Source of the DNA: Nonomuraea guangzhouensis
Lineage (GTDB): Bacteria > Actinomycetota > Actinomycetes > Streptosporangiales > Streptosporangiaceae
NCBI RefSeq assembly: GCF_019396345.1
Contig: NZ_JAHKRM010000014.1
Coordinates: 62,001 to 126,000 of the forward strand
Length of the DNA: 64,000 bases
Direction of reading: 5' to 3'
The notes beneath the pieces are model-generated. The model was not told the DNA's origin. It worked only from the letters and a program-made list of their open reading frames with translations, and searched no databases. Below are positions 18,288 to 26,365 of this stretch, piece by piece. Each line of letters starts with the position of its first letter. Position 1 is the first letter of the stretch. A program made the position numbers and the translations under genes.

Positions 18288-18887
18288 TCAGCTCGCCATC
18301 CGCGCCTCGGGGAGCAGGGGAAACCCCTCTCCGAGGTCGCGGTTGATCGGCAACGTGACCAGCTCGAAGTCCTTTCTGGCCACCTCGACGCCATGGATCT
18401 TGCAGACGATGGCGGCCGTGCAGGCGCCCCCGGTCAGGCGCATCAGCCGACCGGCCCGCACACTCGCGGTCACCATCGTCAGATGCAGGACCAGGTCGAT
18501 CCCGAACGTCACCCGGCCCACGGGCTGACCGTTGACCTGCACCTCGACATAGGGCTCGTGGTGGGAGACGACCTCGTGCTCGGCCAGCGGCACCATCAGC
18601 CCCATGCCCGGGTTGTCCAAGGTCTTGCGGGCCGCGGCGCGCAGACTGCGGTATTTCGCCCAGCCGCCCAGCAGCACCGAGCCCACGTCGATGCCGCCCA
18701 ACAGGGTGGCGCCCGCCTCCGCGGCCTTGTGCAGCAGCTCGCCGGGCGGTGCCTGGACCTGCCGGGTGATCTCGTCGAGCACCCGGTGGGCGTCCACGGC
18801 CTGCGACAGCTCCTGGGCCGCTTGTCGTGGATCGGCGTAGAGCAGCAGGTCGGCGGTGCTGGGGTGGGTGGTGAAGGTGACGGTCAC
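18288..18887 (-). CDS. Unknown protein coupled to PASTA-repeat protein
   Basis: A 199-residue protein that I cannot assign to a family. A helical N-terminal part (about 15-90, with AQELSQAVDAHRVLDEITRQ) is followed by a beta-rich part (about 95-190, with EPYVEVQVNGQPVGRVTFG). There is no signal peptide or clear membrane helix. The GTG start overlaps the stop of the PASTA gene in a GTGA junction, so synthesis is coupled. A cytoplasmic partner of that protein's C-terminal tail is a sensible inference, not shown. Confidence 0.75.
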   Translation of the reverse strand: MTVTFTTHPSTADLLLYADPRQAAQELSQAVDAHRVLDEITRQVQAPPGELLHKAAEAGATLLGGIDVGSVLLGGWAKYRSLRAAARKTLDNPGMGLMVPLAEHEVVSHHEPYVEVQVNGQPVGRVTFGIDLVLHLTMVTASVRAGRLMRLTGGACTAAIVCKIHGVEVARKDFELVTLPINRDLGEGFPLLPEARMAS

Positions 18888-20080
18888 CGTACGATCTCCC
18901 TGATCTCCTGGCGGCCCTGGTCGTGATGGCAGACGAAGTCGAGGCTGAGCGAGGGAGCCACCAGCTCGCGGAGCTCCAGGCGGGGCGAGAGGTCGGCGTA
19001 CGGCACGCAGACGACTGAGGCCGCCGGAGGCGGCGCGGACGTCGCCGGCATGACGGTGGTCGCGGTCATGTCGGGCATCGCGGATGCCGCGGCCATCGCG
19101 GGCGTTCCCCGCCCGCGGCGGGCGCGGCGTAGCGCCCAGACCAGGACGGCCGCCGCCACGAGCACGGCCACCAGCAGGATGGGCAGTGGCGTGCTCGACG
19201 AGCCCGTCTCGTCGGTGTCGATGGCGCCGGCCTCCGGCGACTCGTCGGTGTCGGTCGGGGTGACCTCCGGGCTCGCGGGGTCGGTCGGCCCGGTGACCGG
19301 TGTCAGGGTGACGGTGACGGAGCTACCGCGCTCGACGAGGCTGCCGGCGGCCGGCTCCTGCTCGCTCACACTGCCTCCGCTGCCGGAATCTCCGCTGCCG
19401 ATGACGAGCGTGAGCCCCCGTTCCTGGACCCGCCGTCTCGCCGCGCTCGCGCTGAGCCCGCTCAGGTCGGGAACCGCGACTTGCTCAGGAGTCGGGGACA
19501 CCGGAGCGGGGGGACGCAGGCGCAGCGTCACGGTGCTGCCTTTCGGCACCCGCGTACCGGCGGCGGGATCCTGGGAGTCCACCACGCGCGGTTCGGCGGC
19601 CTCTCCCTGGGCCACGGATGAGACGAGTCCTTGGTCCCGTACCTCCTGTTCCGCCTGATCGAGCGGGTCGCCGACGACGTCCGGGACCTCCACGGTCGGC
19701 GCTTCGAGGTCGATGGTCACGGTGGAGCCGCAGTTCGCGAGCTCCTCGCTGGTGGGGGTCTGGTCGGTCACCGTCCAGTCGGCCGCCGCGTCGGAGGGTG
19801 TGGCCTCCGTGTCGAACCCGGCCTGCGCCAGGGTGGCTTTCGCGTTCTCCCGCGTCATTCCCATGACGTTCGGCACGGACGCCTCGTGGGTGCCGTCATG
19901 CGTCTCGCTGTTCCACTCGTCGAGCGTCGGGCAGGACGATGAGGCCGTCGGTGTCACCGACCCGCCTACCACCGGCTCGCTTGTCGGCTCCCCGGCTCCG
20001 GCCATCGCCGGGCTCACCGGACCGATCAGGATTGCGGCCATCAGCACCATCACGCTCGCGGCAACCGCGTAGGCCCGCAT
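18884..20080 (-). CDS. Secreted PASTA-repeat membrane protein
   Basis: A 398-residue protein. Signal peptide 1-28 ends SPAMAGA. Three PASTA repeats follow at about 68-126, 130-189 and 201-260, each with a V/A-PDVxG-like start and a GSTVTL-like end. A Thr/Pro/Asp spacer leads to one membrane helix (299-317), a basic stop-transfer RRARRGRG and a cytoplasmic tail of about 75 residues. PASTA repeats bind muropeptides or beta-lactams in Ser/Thr kinases and PBPs, but no kinase or transpeptidase domain is present here. AGGGAGG before the ATG at 20080 decides this start over 20152. Coupled to the 199-residue gene. Confidence 0.85.
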   Translation of the reverse strand: MRAYAVAASVMVLMAAILIGPVSPAMAGAGEPTSEPVVGGSVTPTASSSCPTLDEWNSETHDGTHEASVPNVMGMTRENAKATLAQAGFDTEATPSDAAADWTVTDQTPTSEELANCGSTVTIDLEAPTVEVPDVVGDPLDQAEQEVRDQGLVSSVAQGEAAEPRVVDSQDPAAGTRVPKGSTVTLRLRPPAPVSPTPEQVAVPDLSGLSASAARRRVQERGLTLVIGSGDSGSGGSVSEQEPAAGSLVERGSSVTVTLTPVTGPTDPASPEVTPTDTDESPEAGAIDTDETGSSSTPLPILLVAVLVAAAVLVWALRRARRGRGTPAMAAASAMPDMTATTVMPATSAPPPAASVVCVPYADLSPRLELRELVAPSLSLDFVCHHDQGRQEIREIVR

Positions 20081-20283
20081 CGCCACCTCCCTGACATCAG
20101 CCTCGACGCTAGGCACGCCGTCCGGCCAGGACATGAGTAGGTCACTACTCAAATCGGAAGAGTGACGTTTTCGTTACAGTGGGTGATGGCGGCGCGAGGC
20201 CAAGACCCCCTGAGGAGCAGGCGCCCACCGCCTTGGCCCTCTGCTGCTATGGTCACGCCTGCCATTCGAGGAGGAAACCACGC

Positions 20284-20751
20284 ATGACCGAGGAGAAGCA
20301 TCCCGACGATGACAAACAAAACATTGGTGACATGATTGGCGAGCTTCTCTCCTTCTGGACGTTAGGCCCGGATGCCTACGCCGCCGAACACAACACCCGC
20401 TACCATCCGGTCAAGCTCGTGATCTGGACCCTCGTGGCGGTCGGTGTATCGGCCGCCGTCTCCGCGGTCAGGCTGGCCCTGTTCGGCGAACCTACGGCGG
20501 GATGGGCTGTCGCCCTATTCCCACTGGTACTGCCGCTGGTCGGCGCCCTGGCGCACAAGCCGCCCCGCTACGTGGCCGCGCTGGGCTGGGGGTTGGGTGT
20601 GGGTCTGGTCACCGCCTTGCTGTTGGGCATCGACATCGGCTCGTCGCTCAGCTCATTCTGGACAGGCTTCGCGTCGGTGTGCGCCGGCTTCCTTGTGTGC
20701 TCAGCGGTATTCGCCGCGGTCACCTGGCCGCGCCCGGAGCCTCCCGAGTAG
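20284..20751 (+). CDS. Predicted membrane protein, unknown
   Basis: A 155-residue protein with an acidic N terminus (MTEEKHPDDDKQNIGD), an amphipathic stretch (LLSFWTLGPDAYAAEHN) and four hydrophobic helices (about 45-60, 72-88, 95-113 and 120-140). GAGGA precedes the ATG. Codon 27 is TTA, a rare codon in such genomes and a possible sign of bldA-type control. It is divergent from the PASTA protein gene across 203 bases, which hold the promoters of both and no other gene. No family recognised. Confidence 0.72.
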   Translation: MTEEKHPDDDKQNIGDMIGELLSFWTLGPDAYAAEHNTRYHPVKLVIWTLVAVGVSAAVSAVRLALFGEPTAGWAVALFPLVLPLVGALAHKPPRYVAALGWGLGVGLVTALLLGIDIGSSLSSFWTGFASVCAGFLVCSAVFAAVTWPRPEPPE

Positions 20752-20779
20752 GGTCGATTGCCGAACCCGGGTTCATCGG

Positions 20780-21145
20780 CTACCAGGGGAGAACCGCAGA
20801 TATTCCGGTCAGGGCTGCCTGAAGAACAATGATGCCAGTGGCGGTACGGAGCACCGCCAGCTTCCAGTCCAGTGCCTGCATCACCCGCTGGGCCATCAAT
20901 CGTTCAGGAGTTTCACGTTCGTCAAGGATCGGACTGAGTAAAGACGGCCCTGTGCGTGGACGTCGCAAGAGTCCCGCGAACAGCAGGGCCGCGGCGCCTA
21001 CAGCGCAAGCTTGCGAGATCAGGTTTGTCGCAGCTGACAGGATGCCTCCTGCTGCCGCCTGGCGACTCGCCAGAAATAAAGCCCCAGTTCCAATGAGCAA
21101 GATCGCGGTTAACATATCAGCCCACAGAATACGGCGCTCCGTCAC
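20780..21145 (-). CDS. Small predicted membrane protein
   Basis: A 121-residue protein with hydrophobic helices at about 10-26, 33-62 and 98-117. A cytoplasmic loop contains RRPRTGPSLLSPILDERETPERLMAQR. Its GTG start overlaps the stop of the CPT-like kinase gene (GTGA), so it is co-translated with it. No family recognised and no function can be proposed. Confidence 0.65.
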   Translation of the reverse strand: MTERRILWADMLTAILLIGTGALFLASRQAAAGGILSAATNLISQACAVGAAALLFAGLLRRPRTGPSLLSPILDERETPERLMAQRVMQALDWKLAVLRTATGIIVLQAALTGISAVLPW

Positions 21146-21723
21146 ACCTTGGACCGTAGCACGCCGAGTCGCGTGTTTCTTGAATGCCAGGCAGTCATTA
21201 CGGATTGGACAAGCGCGGTGGAAACTCCGTCACTGGTATCCACCTCGAAGTCGTACGGTCCGAATGTGTGTATGCCGTCGGTCTCTACGTGAGAGCGGCC
21301 CTCTCCGATGCGGCGGTCCCCTCGCTCGCGTTCTCTCCGGTCGATCTCCGCGAGGTCGCAATGCACTCCGACAAGGAACACGTCGAAGTCCGCCAACAGG
21401 CGGGAAAGAGATTCACGCCAGGCCCGGAATTCGATGACGTGCTCCACGATCAGGTCGTTGCCGGCGCCGGCCAGGGCGGGCAGGCATTGGTGAAAGCCCT
21501 TGAAGAAGCGTGGCCGCATCTCGTTCCACCAGGAGAAAGGACCTTCGTCGTCGCGCCGCTCGGGGAGCATTCCGCTTGCCACGAACTGGTCGGAGGAGAC
21601 GTACAGGAACGGCTCGTCAAGCGCGTGCCGCACTGCCCTGGCCAGGGTCGATTTTCCGGAGCTCGACGCTCCGTTGAAGATGATGACGCGTCCTGAGCCT
21701 CTTGCCGGCGGGGTTGGTTCCAT
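21142..21723 (-). CDS. Chloramphenicol phosphotransferase-like P-loop kinase
   Basis: A 193-residue P-loop protein. The Walker A motif is GASSSGKST (about residues 18-26), followed by LYVSSDQFVASGM, LIVEHVIEF and RRERERGDRRIGEGR as the probable lid. The order and length match the CPT family, whose founding member phosphorylates the C-3 hydroxyl of chloramphenicol. Most homologues have unknown small-molecule substrates, so resistance should not be assumed. ATG at 21723 is used; a GTG two codons upstream is possible. Confidence 0.82.
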   Translation of the reverse strand: MEPTPPARGSGRVIIFNGASSSGKSTLARAVRHALDEPFLYVSSDQFVASGMLPERRDDEGPFSWWNEMRPRFFKGFHQCLPALAGAGNDLIVEHVIEFRAWRESLSRLLADFDVFLVGVHCDLAEIDRRERERGDRRIGEGRSHVETDGIHTFGPYDFEVDTSDGVSTALVQSVMTAWHSRNTRLGVLRSKV

Positions 21724-21794
21724 GGCCACACGATGACACGGCCTTTCCGTGTGGCGGCCACCGCACAGCGTGAGCGCGGCGGATACTGAACGGC

Positions 21795-22403
21795 ATGCGT
21801 GTCGACTTCGACCCCGAGGCTCTGGGCGGGCCGGCCTTCTACCGGTTCATGACCTCGGTCGTCGTCCCGCGTCCGATCGCGTGGGTCTCCACCGTCACAC
21901 CCGACGGAGCGGTGGACAATCTCGCTCCGCACTCCTTCTTCAGCATCGCCAGCACCGATCCGCCGATCGTGCAATTCACCTCGATCGGCCGCAAGGACTC
22001 CCTGCGCAATGTCGAGGACACCGGAGAGTTCGTCGTCAACTTCTGCTCCGAACCGAATCTGCACCTGATCCGCGACACCGCCACCGATTTCCCGCGGGTC
22101 GTCAGCGAATTCGGCACGATGGGAATCGAACGCGAACCCAGCCGTCATGTGCGGCCGCCCCGGGTGGCCAGCGCTCCCGTTGTCCTGGAGTGCCGTTCGC
22201 ACACCACTCTGCGCATGGGCAACTCCACCCTGGTTTTCGGCAGGATCTTCCTCGCGGCGGTGCACGAGGAGTATCTCGTCAACGGGCGCCCTGACGCCGA
22301 ACTGCTGCGCCCGCTGACCAAGCTCGGCGGCGACGAGTGGGGGACGCTGGGCCAGATCATGCACCTGAGCCGCATCCCCTACGAGGAGCCGCGGGGCGAA
22401 TGA
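21795..22403 (+). CDS. Flavin reductase-like domain protein
   Basis: A 202-residue FMN-binding split-barrel protein. Characteristic segments are VVPRPIAWVSTVTPDGAVDNLAPHSFF (about 23-50) and KDSLRNVEDTGEFVVNF (about 67-83), typical of NADH:flavin oxidoreductases that feed two-component monooxygenases. It is transcribed alone, convergent with the GH62 gene with four bases between stops. No monooxygenase partner is adjacent, so its client enzyme is unknown. Confidence 0.88.
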   Translation: MRVDFDPEALGGPAFYRFMTSVVVPRPIAWVSTVTPDGAVDNLAPHSFFSIASTDPPIVQFTSIGRKDSLRNVEDTGEFVVNFCSEPNLHLIRDTATDFPRVVSEFGTMGIEREPSRHVRPPRVASAPVVLECRSHTTLRMGNSTLVFGRIFLAAVHEEYLVNGRPDAELLRPLTKLGGDEWGTLGQIMHLSRIPYEEPRGE

Positions 22404-22407
22404 CTGC

Positions 22408-23826
22408 TCAGCAGGTCGAGTTGGTCTGGGTGAGCAGGGCCAGCCTCCAGGGCAGCGAGTTGTAGTCGCCGCCGGCGTTCGGGTCCAGGCCCTGGTACAG
22501 GTAGCGGAGCTGGCACGGGCTGATGGTCAGGGTCTGGTCGTAGCCGTCGCGGATCATCTCGCCGTGGCTGATGTCCTTGGTCCAGGCGGTGGAGTCGAAG
22601 GTGACGTTCGTACTGCGGGCGAACGGGTTGCTCTCGGAAGCGGCGAGCCCGCTCCACGGGCCGGTGATGGCGGTCGAGGTCCAGGAGCGGAAGTAGCGCC
22701 GGCCGTCGCTGCCGATGGCCTCCACCAGCAGCAGGTACTGGTTCGTGCCCTTGATCTTGTAGACGTTGGAGGCCTCGAAGAGGTTGTTCCTGGCGTCCTG
22801 CATGGCGATGACGGTGTTGGTGAAGCCGTTGGGGAAGTTCGCCACGGTGGTCTGGGAGCGGTAGAGGTGGCCGTTGTCGTCCGAGGAGAACAGGTAGCAG
22901 TTGACCGTGTCGCAGATGACCCACATGTCGACCCAGTAGCCGTTGCCGATGTTCTGGCGGATGATGTCCGGCATGCTGGCGTAGAAGTTCTGCGGCGCGC
23001 TCCACGATCTCGGGTTGCTGATGTCGGTGGTGGTCGAGTACGAGGCGTTGCCGGTCTGGTAGACCAGGTACCACTTGTTCTGCGGAGCGAAGTAGAACAC
23101 CTGGGGCGCCGCCCGGTAGCCGGTGCCGATCGCGCTCTGGTCGAGGTACGTGTGCGTGGCGGCGCCCGCCTGCGCCCAGTCGGTGAAGTTCAGGTAGACC
23201 ATGTTGTAGCCGCTCGCGTTCGCGGTGCTGGCGAAGACGTGCCAGCGGCCGTTGTAGTAGACGACCGACGGGTCCTTGACGGCGGCGATGTTGTGGCTCG
23301 CATCCGGTTTGGGGGCGATCAGCGCGGGGCCGGAGCGCCAGCGGAAGCTGCTGGGCAGCGTGCCGGTGCCGCCGGTGGGGGTGACCGTCGGGGTCGGTGT
23401 CGGTGTCGGGGCCGGCGTGCTGCCGGTGCAGGTGGTGCCGTTGAGTGCGAAGTCGGTCGGCGCCGGGTTGGCGGAGTTGTTCCAGGAGGCGTTGAAGCCG
23501 AACGACGTACTGGCGCCGGTGGCCAGAGAGCCGTTGTAGGCGGCGTTGACGACGGTGACCTGGGCGCCGGACTGGGTGTACGTGCCGTTCCAGAGCTGGC
23601 TGATGGCCTGGCCGGCGGTGAACGACCAGGTCAGCTTCCAGTTCGTGAGCGGATCGCCAAGGTTGGTAACGCTGACACTGGCGCCATAACCGCTCTGCCA
23701 TTGGCTGGTCACCGTGTAGGTGATGCGACAGCCCGGGGCGGCCTGGGCGTTGGGGGCGATGAGCGCGGCGGCGATCGCGGCCAAGGCCGCCGCGATGGCC
23801 CAGAACCGGGTGCGGTTGAGGTGCAC
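22408..23826 (-). CDS. Secreted GH62 alpha-L-arabinofuranosidase with CBM2
   Basis: A 472-residue modular enzyme. Signal peptide 1-29 ends AQA. A CBM2 cellulose/xylan-binding module follows (about 31-134, with the Cys33...Cys pair and exposed Trp residues), then a Thr-Pro linker (TPAPTPTPTPTVTPT) and a GH62 five-bladed propeller (about 160-472). KDPSVVYYNGRWHVF holds the likely base Asp, VDMWVICD the middle Asp, and NLFEASNVYK the likely acid Glu. GH62 enzymes remove arabinose from arabinoxylan outside the cell. GTG start with GGAGG five bases upstream. Three GAAA...TTTC palindromes lie in its promoter. Confidence 0.95.
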   Translation of the reverse strand: MHLNRTRFWAIAAALAAIAAALIAPNAQAAPGCRITYTVTSQWQSGYGASVSVTNLGDPLTNWKLTWSFTAGQAISQLWNGTYTQSGAQVTVVNAAYNGSLATGASTSFGFNASWNNSANPAPTDFALNGTTCTGSTPAPTPTPTPTVTPTGGTGTLPSSFRWRSGPALIAPKPDASHNIAAVKDPSVVYYNGRWHVFASTANASGYNMVYLNFTDWAQAGAATHTYLDQSAIGTGYRAAPQVFYFAPQNKWYLVYQTGNASYSTTTDISNPRSWSAPQNFYASMPDIIRQNIGNGYWVDMWVICDTVNCYLFSSDDNGHLYRSQTTVANFPNGFTNTVIAMQDARNNLFEASNVYKIKGTNQYLLLVEAIGSDGRRYFRSWTSTAITGPWSGLAASESNPFARSTNVTFDSTAWTKDISHGEMIRDGYDQTLTISPCQLRYLYQGLDPNAGGDYNSLPWRLALLTQTNSTC

Positions 23827-23870
23827 TGCGTCCTCCGTGGGGCGGGGGCCGACGATGGCCGAGCGTCTCA

Positions 23871-23952
23871 GAAAGATTTCAGCCCATCAAGCGAAACTTT
23901 CGAGACGCGGCCGTTCCCGCACGGTGGAGCTGCTGTGAAGCTGAAACTTTCA
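23871..23952. promoter_or_regulatory. Cluster of three GAAA-TTTC palindromes (operator candidates)
   Basis: GAAA-GA-TTTC (23871-23880), CGAAA-C-TTTCG (23892-23902) and TGAAA-C-TTTCA (23942-23952) lie 45-125 bases upstream of the GH62 start. CGAAA boxes of this type have been reported upstream of streptomycete xylanase genes, so a hemicellulose-responsive repressor is likely. The third copy may sit inside the next gene if its earlier start is used. Confidence 0.65.
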
Positions 23953-23991
23953 CCTTTCGGAGGAGGTATCCCGGATCGTACGATCATCCGC

Positions 23992-24936
23992 GTGGATCTG
24001 GACGAAACCGCCGCCCGGCTCGGGGTACCCGTCGAGGACGTCGACCGCGTGCATCGGCTCGCCGGCGACCGGCCATCGGCCCCGCTGCCCGCCAAGGCCG
24101 ACGCGCCCGCGATCCTCGACCGGCTCGCGGTGCGGCCGGACGACGCCGCCGAGGTCATGGCGGGCTGGCCCGACCCCGACTCTCCCCTGTGGACTCCGGA
24201 GCTGCGCTGGCTGCTCGACCGCTCGATAGCCCTGGTCCGCGCCGATCTCGGGGGCCACGGCTGGCTGTCGCCCGGTCCGGAGCTGCCGCGCGAACGGGGC
24301 CCCGCCTGGCGGCATCTCTACGTGTACGCGTACCTGGCCCTGGCCGACGTCGTCACGACGTACCACCGCGACCACGGCATCGCCGATGCCGTGTCGTGGG
24401 TGACCCTCGCGGACCTGGGCCGCAACCTCGCGGTCGACCGGCGGATGCGCCGCGAGGGCTGGCCGGTCATGCAGAGCTGGCTGACGCTGCACGCGCGCGG
24501 CGGCATCTACGAGCTGGGCCGGCTGCAGCACCAGCGCGGCGGCACCGCCATCGGCCTGCACATCCCCGAGTCGGGGCCGATGACCCCGGAGGCGGTCGCG
24601 GCGTCGCTCGACGAGGCCCGCGCGTTCTTCCCACGCCACTTTCCCGACGAGCGCTACACGGCGTTCTCCTGCGGCTCGTGGCTGCTCGACCCGCAGCTAC
24701 TGGAGTATCTGCCCGAGGACTCCAACATCGTCCGGTTCCAGCGGATGTTCGAGCTGGAGCCCTACGAGGAGCCGGAAGGGCAGGACGCCGACGTCGAGGT
24801 GCTGCGGTTCGTGTTCCGTACCTTGACCACGCCGCTCGACCAGTTGCCGCGCCGCACCGTGCTCCAGCGCGCGATCGTCGACCACCTGAAGGCCGGCCGC
24901 CACTGGCGCATCCACCGCGGCCGCTTCCCGATCTAG
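23992..24936 (+). CDS. Acyltransferase-domain-containing protein (DUF5596-like)
   Basis: A protein of about 314 residues resembling the actinobacterial family annotated as acyltransferase domain-containing. The N terminus is VDLDETAARLGVPVEDV, with RGPAWRHLYVYAYLALADVV, LHARGGIYELGRLQHQRGG and HIPESGPMTPEAV in the core. The last of these resembles a GNAT-like half followed by a second domain. No biochemical role is known to me. The start is uncertain: GTG 23992 fits the family, but GTG 23935 has a better GGTGGAG five bases upstream and would add 19 residues. Confidence 0.75.
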   Translation: MDLDETAARLGVPVEDVDRVHRLAGDRPSAPLPAKADAPAILDRLAVRPDDAAEVMAGWPDPDSPLWTPELRWLLDRSIALVRADLGGHGWLSPGPELPRERGPAWRHLYVYAYLALADVVTTYHRDHGIADAVSWVTLADLGRNLAVDRRMRREGWPVMQSWLTLHARGGIYELGRLQHQRGGTAIGLHIPESGPMTPEAVAASLDEARAFFPRHFPDERYTAFSCGSWLLDPQLLEYLPEDSNIVRFQRMFELEPYEEPEGQDADVEVLRFVFRTLTTPLDQLPRRTVLQRAIVDHLKAGRHWRIHRGRFPI

Positions 24937-24943
24937 TGGCCCG

Positions 24944-25516
24944 TCACGCAACCTTGGCCGGCCGGGCCACCGCGCGCCAGCCGAAGGTGAGGGAGCCGGT
25001 CAGGAGCACCACGCCGGACAGCACACCGCTGATGAGCGGCACCCAGGCCACGGCGGCCGTCGACGCCAGAACGAGCCCGGCGGCGCCGAGCAGGGTGAGC
25101 ACCACCCCGGGTACGGTGATCCTCCAGTCCTTCCAGATCGGCGCCAACGCGATGAAGTGAACACCGACCACGAACGCCACCCAGGCCACGTTGGTCTGCT
25201 CAGGGCGTTCCCAGGCGGCCAGCACCCGGATCCCGCCGAAGAGCAGGATCACCTCGGCGGCCACGACGATCAGGTAGCCACGGCCGAACAGCGGGCCGCC
25301 CGCGACGGACCGCTCCTTCCTGGCCGTCATGATCCACATGGCGACGACACTCGCGGCTGCCAGGCAGGCGACCACCCGTAAGAGGTTCGCGGTCACGGTG
25401 TTCAGCGGGCTCTGCGCGTTGACGACGACGAAGACCGCGCCGAAGACCGCGCCGACCAGCAATCCAGTCATTCTCTGCATGACACCATTGAAGTGCGTAC
25501 CGGAGTGCGTCCGCAT
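24944..25516 (-). CDS. Predicted integral membrane protein
   Basis: About 178-190 residues with six hydrophobic helices and almost no large loops; a basic cytoplasmic segment MTARKERSVAGG lies between helices 2 and 3. ATG codons at 25516 and 25480 are both possible and neither has a strong ribosome binding site. Converges with the acyltransferase-like gene with seven bases between stops. No named family recognised. Confidence 0.7.
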   Translation of the reverse strand: MRTHSGTHFNGVMQRMTGLLVGAVFGAVFVVVNAQSPLNTVTANLLRVVACLAAASVVAMWIMTARKERSVAGGPLFGRGYLIVVAAEVILLFGGIRVLAAWERPEQTNVAWVAFVVGVHFIALAPIWKDWRITVPGVVLTLLGAAGLVLASTAAVAWVPLISGVLSGVVLLTGSLTFGWRAVARPAKVA

Positions 25517-25562
25517 GGGGGCTGGGGTGAGGACGAGGTAGACCTGGCACTACCCACGAGGC

Positions 25563-26288
25563 CTACTTCGCTGTGCCGCGCAGATACGCGAGCACCGCCA
25601 GCACCCGCCGGTTGTCGTCCTCCGACGCGGGTAGCTCGAGCTTGGTGAACACGCTGGCCACGTGCTTGTTGACGGCCGCCTCGGAGACCGACAGGGCGCG
25701 GGCCACGGCGCCGTTGGTACGTCCTTCGGCGATCAACGTGAGCACCTCACGCTCGCGCGGGGTCAGCCGGTGCACCGGCTCGGTGACCTCCCTGGCCCTG
25801 GTCCAGGTCTGCTCGAACAGGTCGATGAGCGTGCTGATCAGGCTCTGCTGCCTGATCACCAGGGCGCCCGGCGAGTAGGGGACGGGGGTGATGCGGAGGA
25901 ACGCCACCGCGTGGTCGAAGATGAGCAACTGCTGGATCGGCTCATCGATGACCCGGTGGAGGTCACCGGCGGCGTGCAGCTCCCTGAGCCGGGCCGCCTT
26001 GCGCGGGTCGTCCAGCACGCTCGTGTGGATGATCGTACGCATCGCCATGCCGTCGCGCAGGGCGTCGAGCACGTCGCGCCTGCTCTTCTGCTCATCGCGG
26101 GCCTTCTCCGTCGAGCCCACCGGGTGCATGGCACGCAGCTCGCGGGCCGAGCGGGCGGCCTGTCCGATCTGCAACCGGACGAGTTCGTTGTCCTCCAGTC
26201 GCACGACGTCGACGGGGATGCCGCGTAGCTCGCCCACCACCTCTTCCAGCCGATGAGCCAGCTGAATCAACGACCCGCTCTCGTCCAC
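25563..26288 (-). CDS. LuxR-family transcriptional regulator with N-terminal helical domain
   Basis: A 241-residue regulator. The C-terminal LuxR HTH (about 172-235) has LTPREREVLTLIAEGRTNGAVARALSVSEAAVNKHVASVFTKL. The N-terminal part lacks a receiver domain and resembles the sensor half of single-component actinobacterial regulators (MRTIIHTSVLDDP, GDLHRVIDEPIQQLLIFD). AAGGAGG is three bases before the GTG. It lies 77 bases downstream of the serine hydrolase gene on the same strand, with a 12-bp palindrome between them, and so may have its own promoter. Confidence 0.88.
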   Translation of the reverse strand: MDESGSLIQLAHRLEEVVGELRGIPVDVVRLEDNELVRLQIGQAARSARELRAMHPVGSTEKARDEQKSRRDVLDALRDGMAMRTIIHTSVLDDPRKAARLRELHAAGDLHRVIDEPIQQLLIFDHAVAFLRITPVPYSPGALVIRQQSLISTLIDLFEQTWTRAREVTEPVHRLTPREREVLTLIAEGRTNGAVARALSVSEAAVNKHVASVFTKLELPASEDDNRRVLAVLAYLRGTAK

Positions 26289-26304
26289 AAGCCTCCTTCG
26301 CCGC

Positions 26305-26316
26305 CGTTGCGCAACG
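26305..26316. promoter_or_regulatory. 12-bp palindrome upstream of LuxR gene
   Basis: CGTTGCGCAACG, a perfect dyad 17 bases upstream of the LuxR-type start and 50 bases after the serine hydrolase stop. It may be an autoregulatory operator; it is short for a terminator. Confidence 0.4.
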
Positions 26317-26365
26317 CGCCGAACTCACTGAGTAATTTTAGCCGCGTGACCTGGAAGCTTGGGGG

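Noticed and set aside
21142..21723. Chloramphenicol resistance gene
   Set aside because: The fold matches chloramphenicol phosphotransferase, but most homologues have other or unknown substrates and no drug-resistance context is present.
23390..23420. Repeated GTCGGTGTCGG units, considered as a DNA repeat element
   Set aside because: They encode the Thr-Pro linker between CBM2 and GH62, so the repetition is a protein feature.
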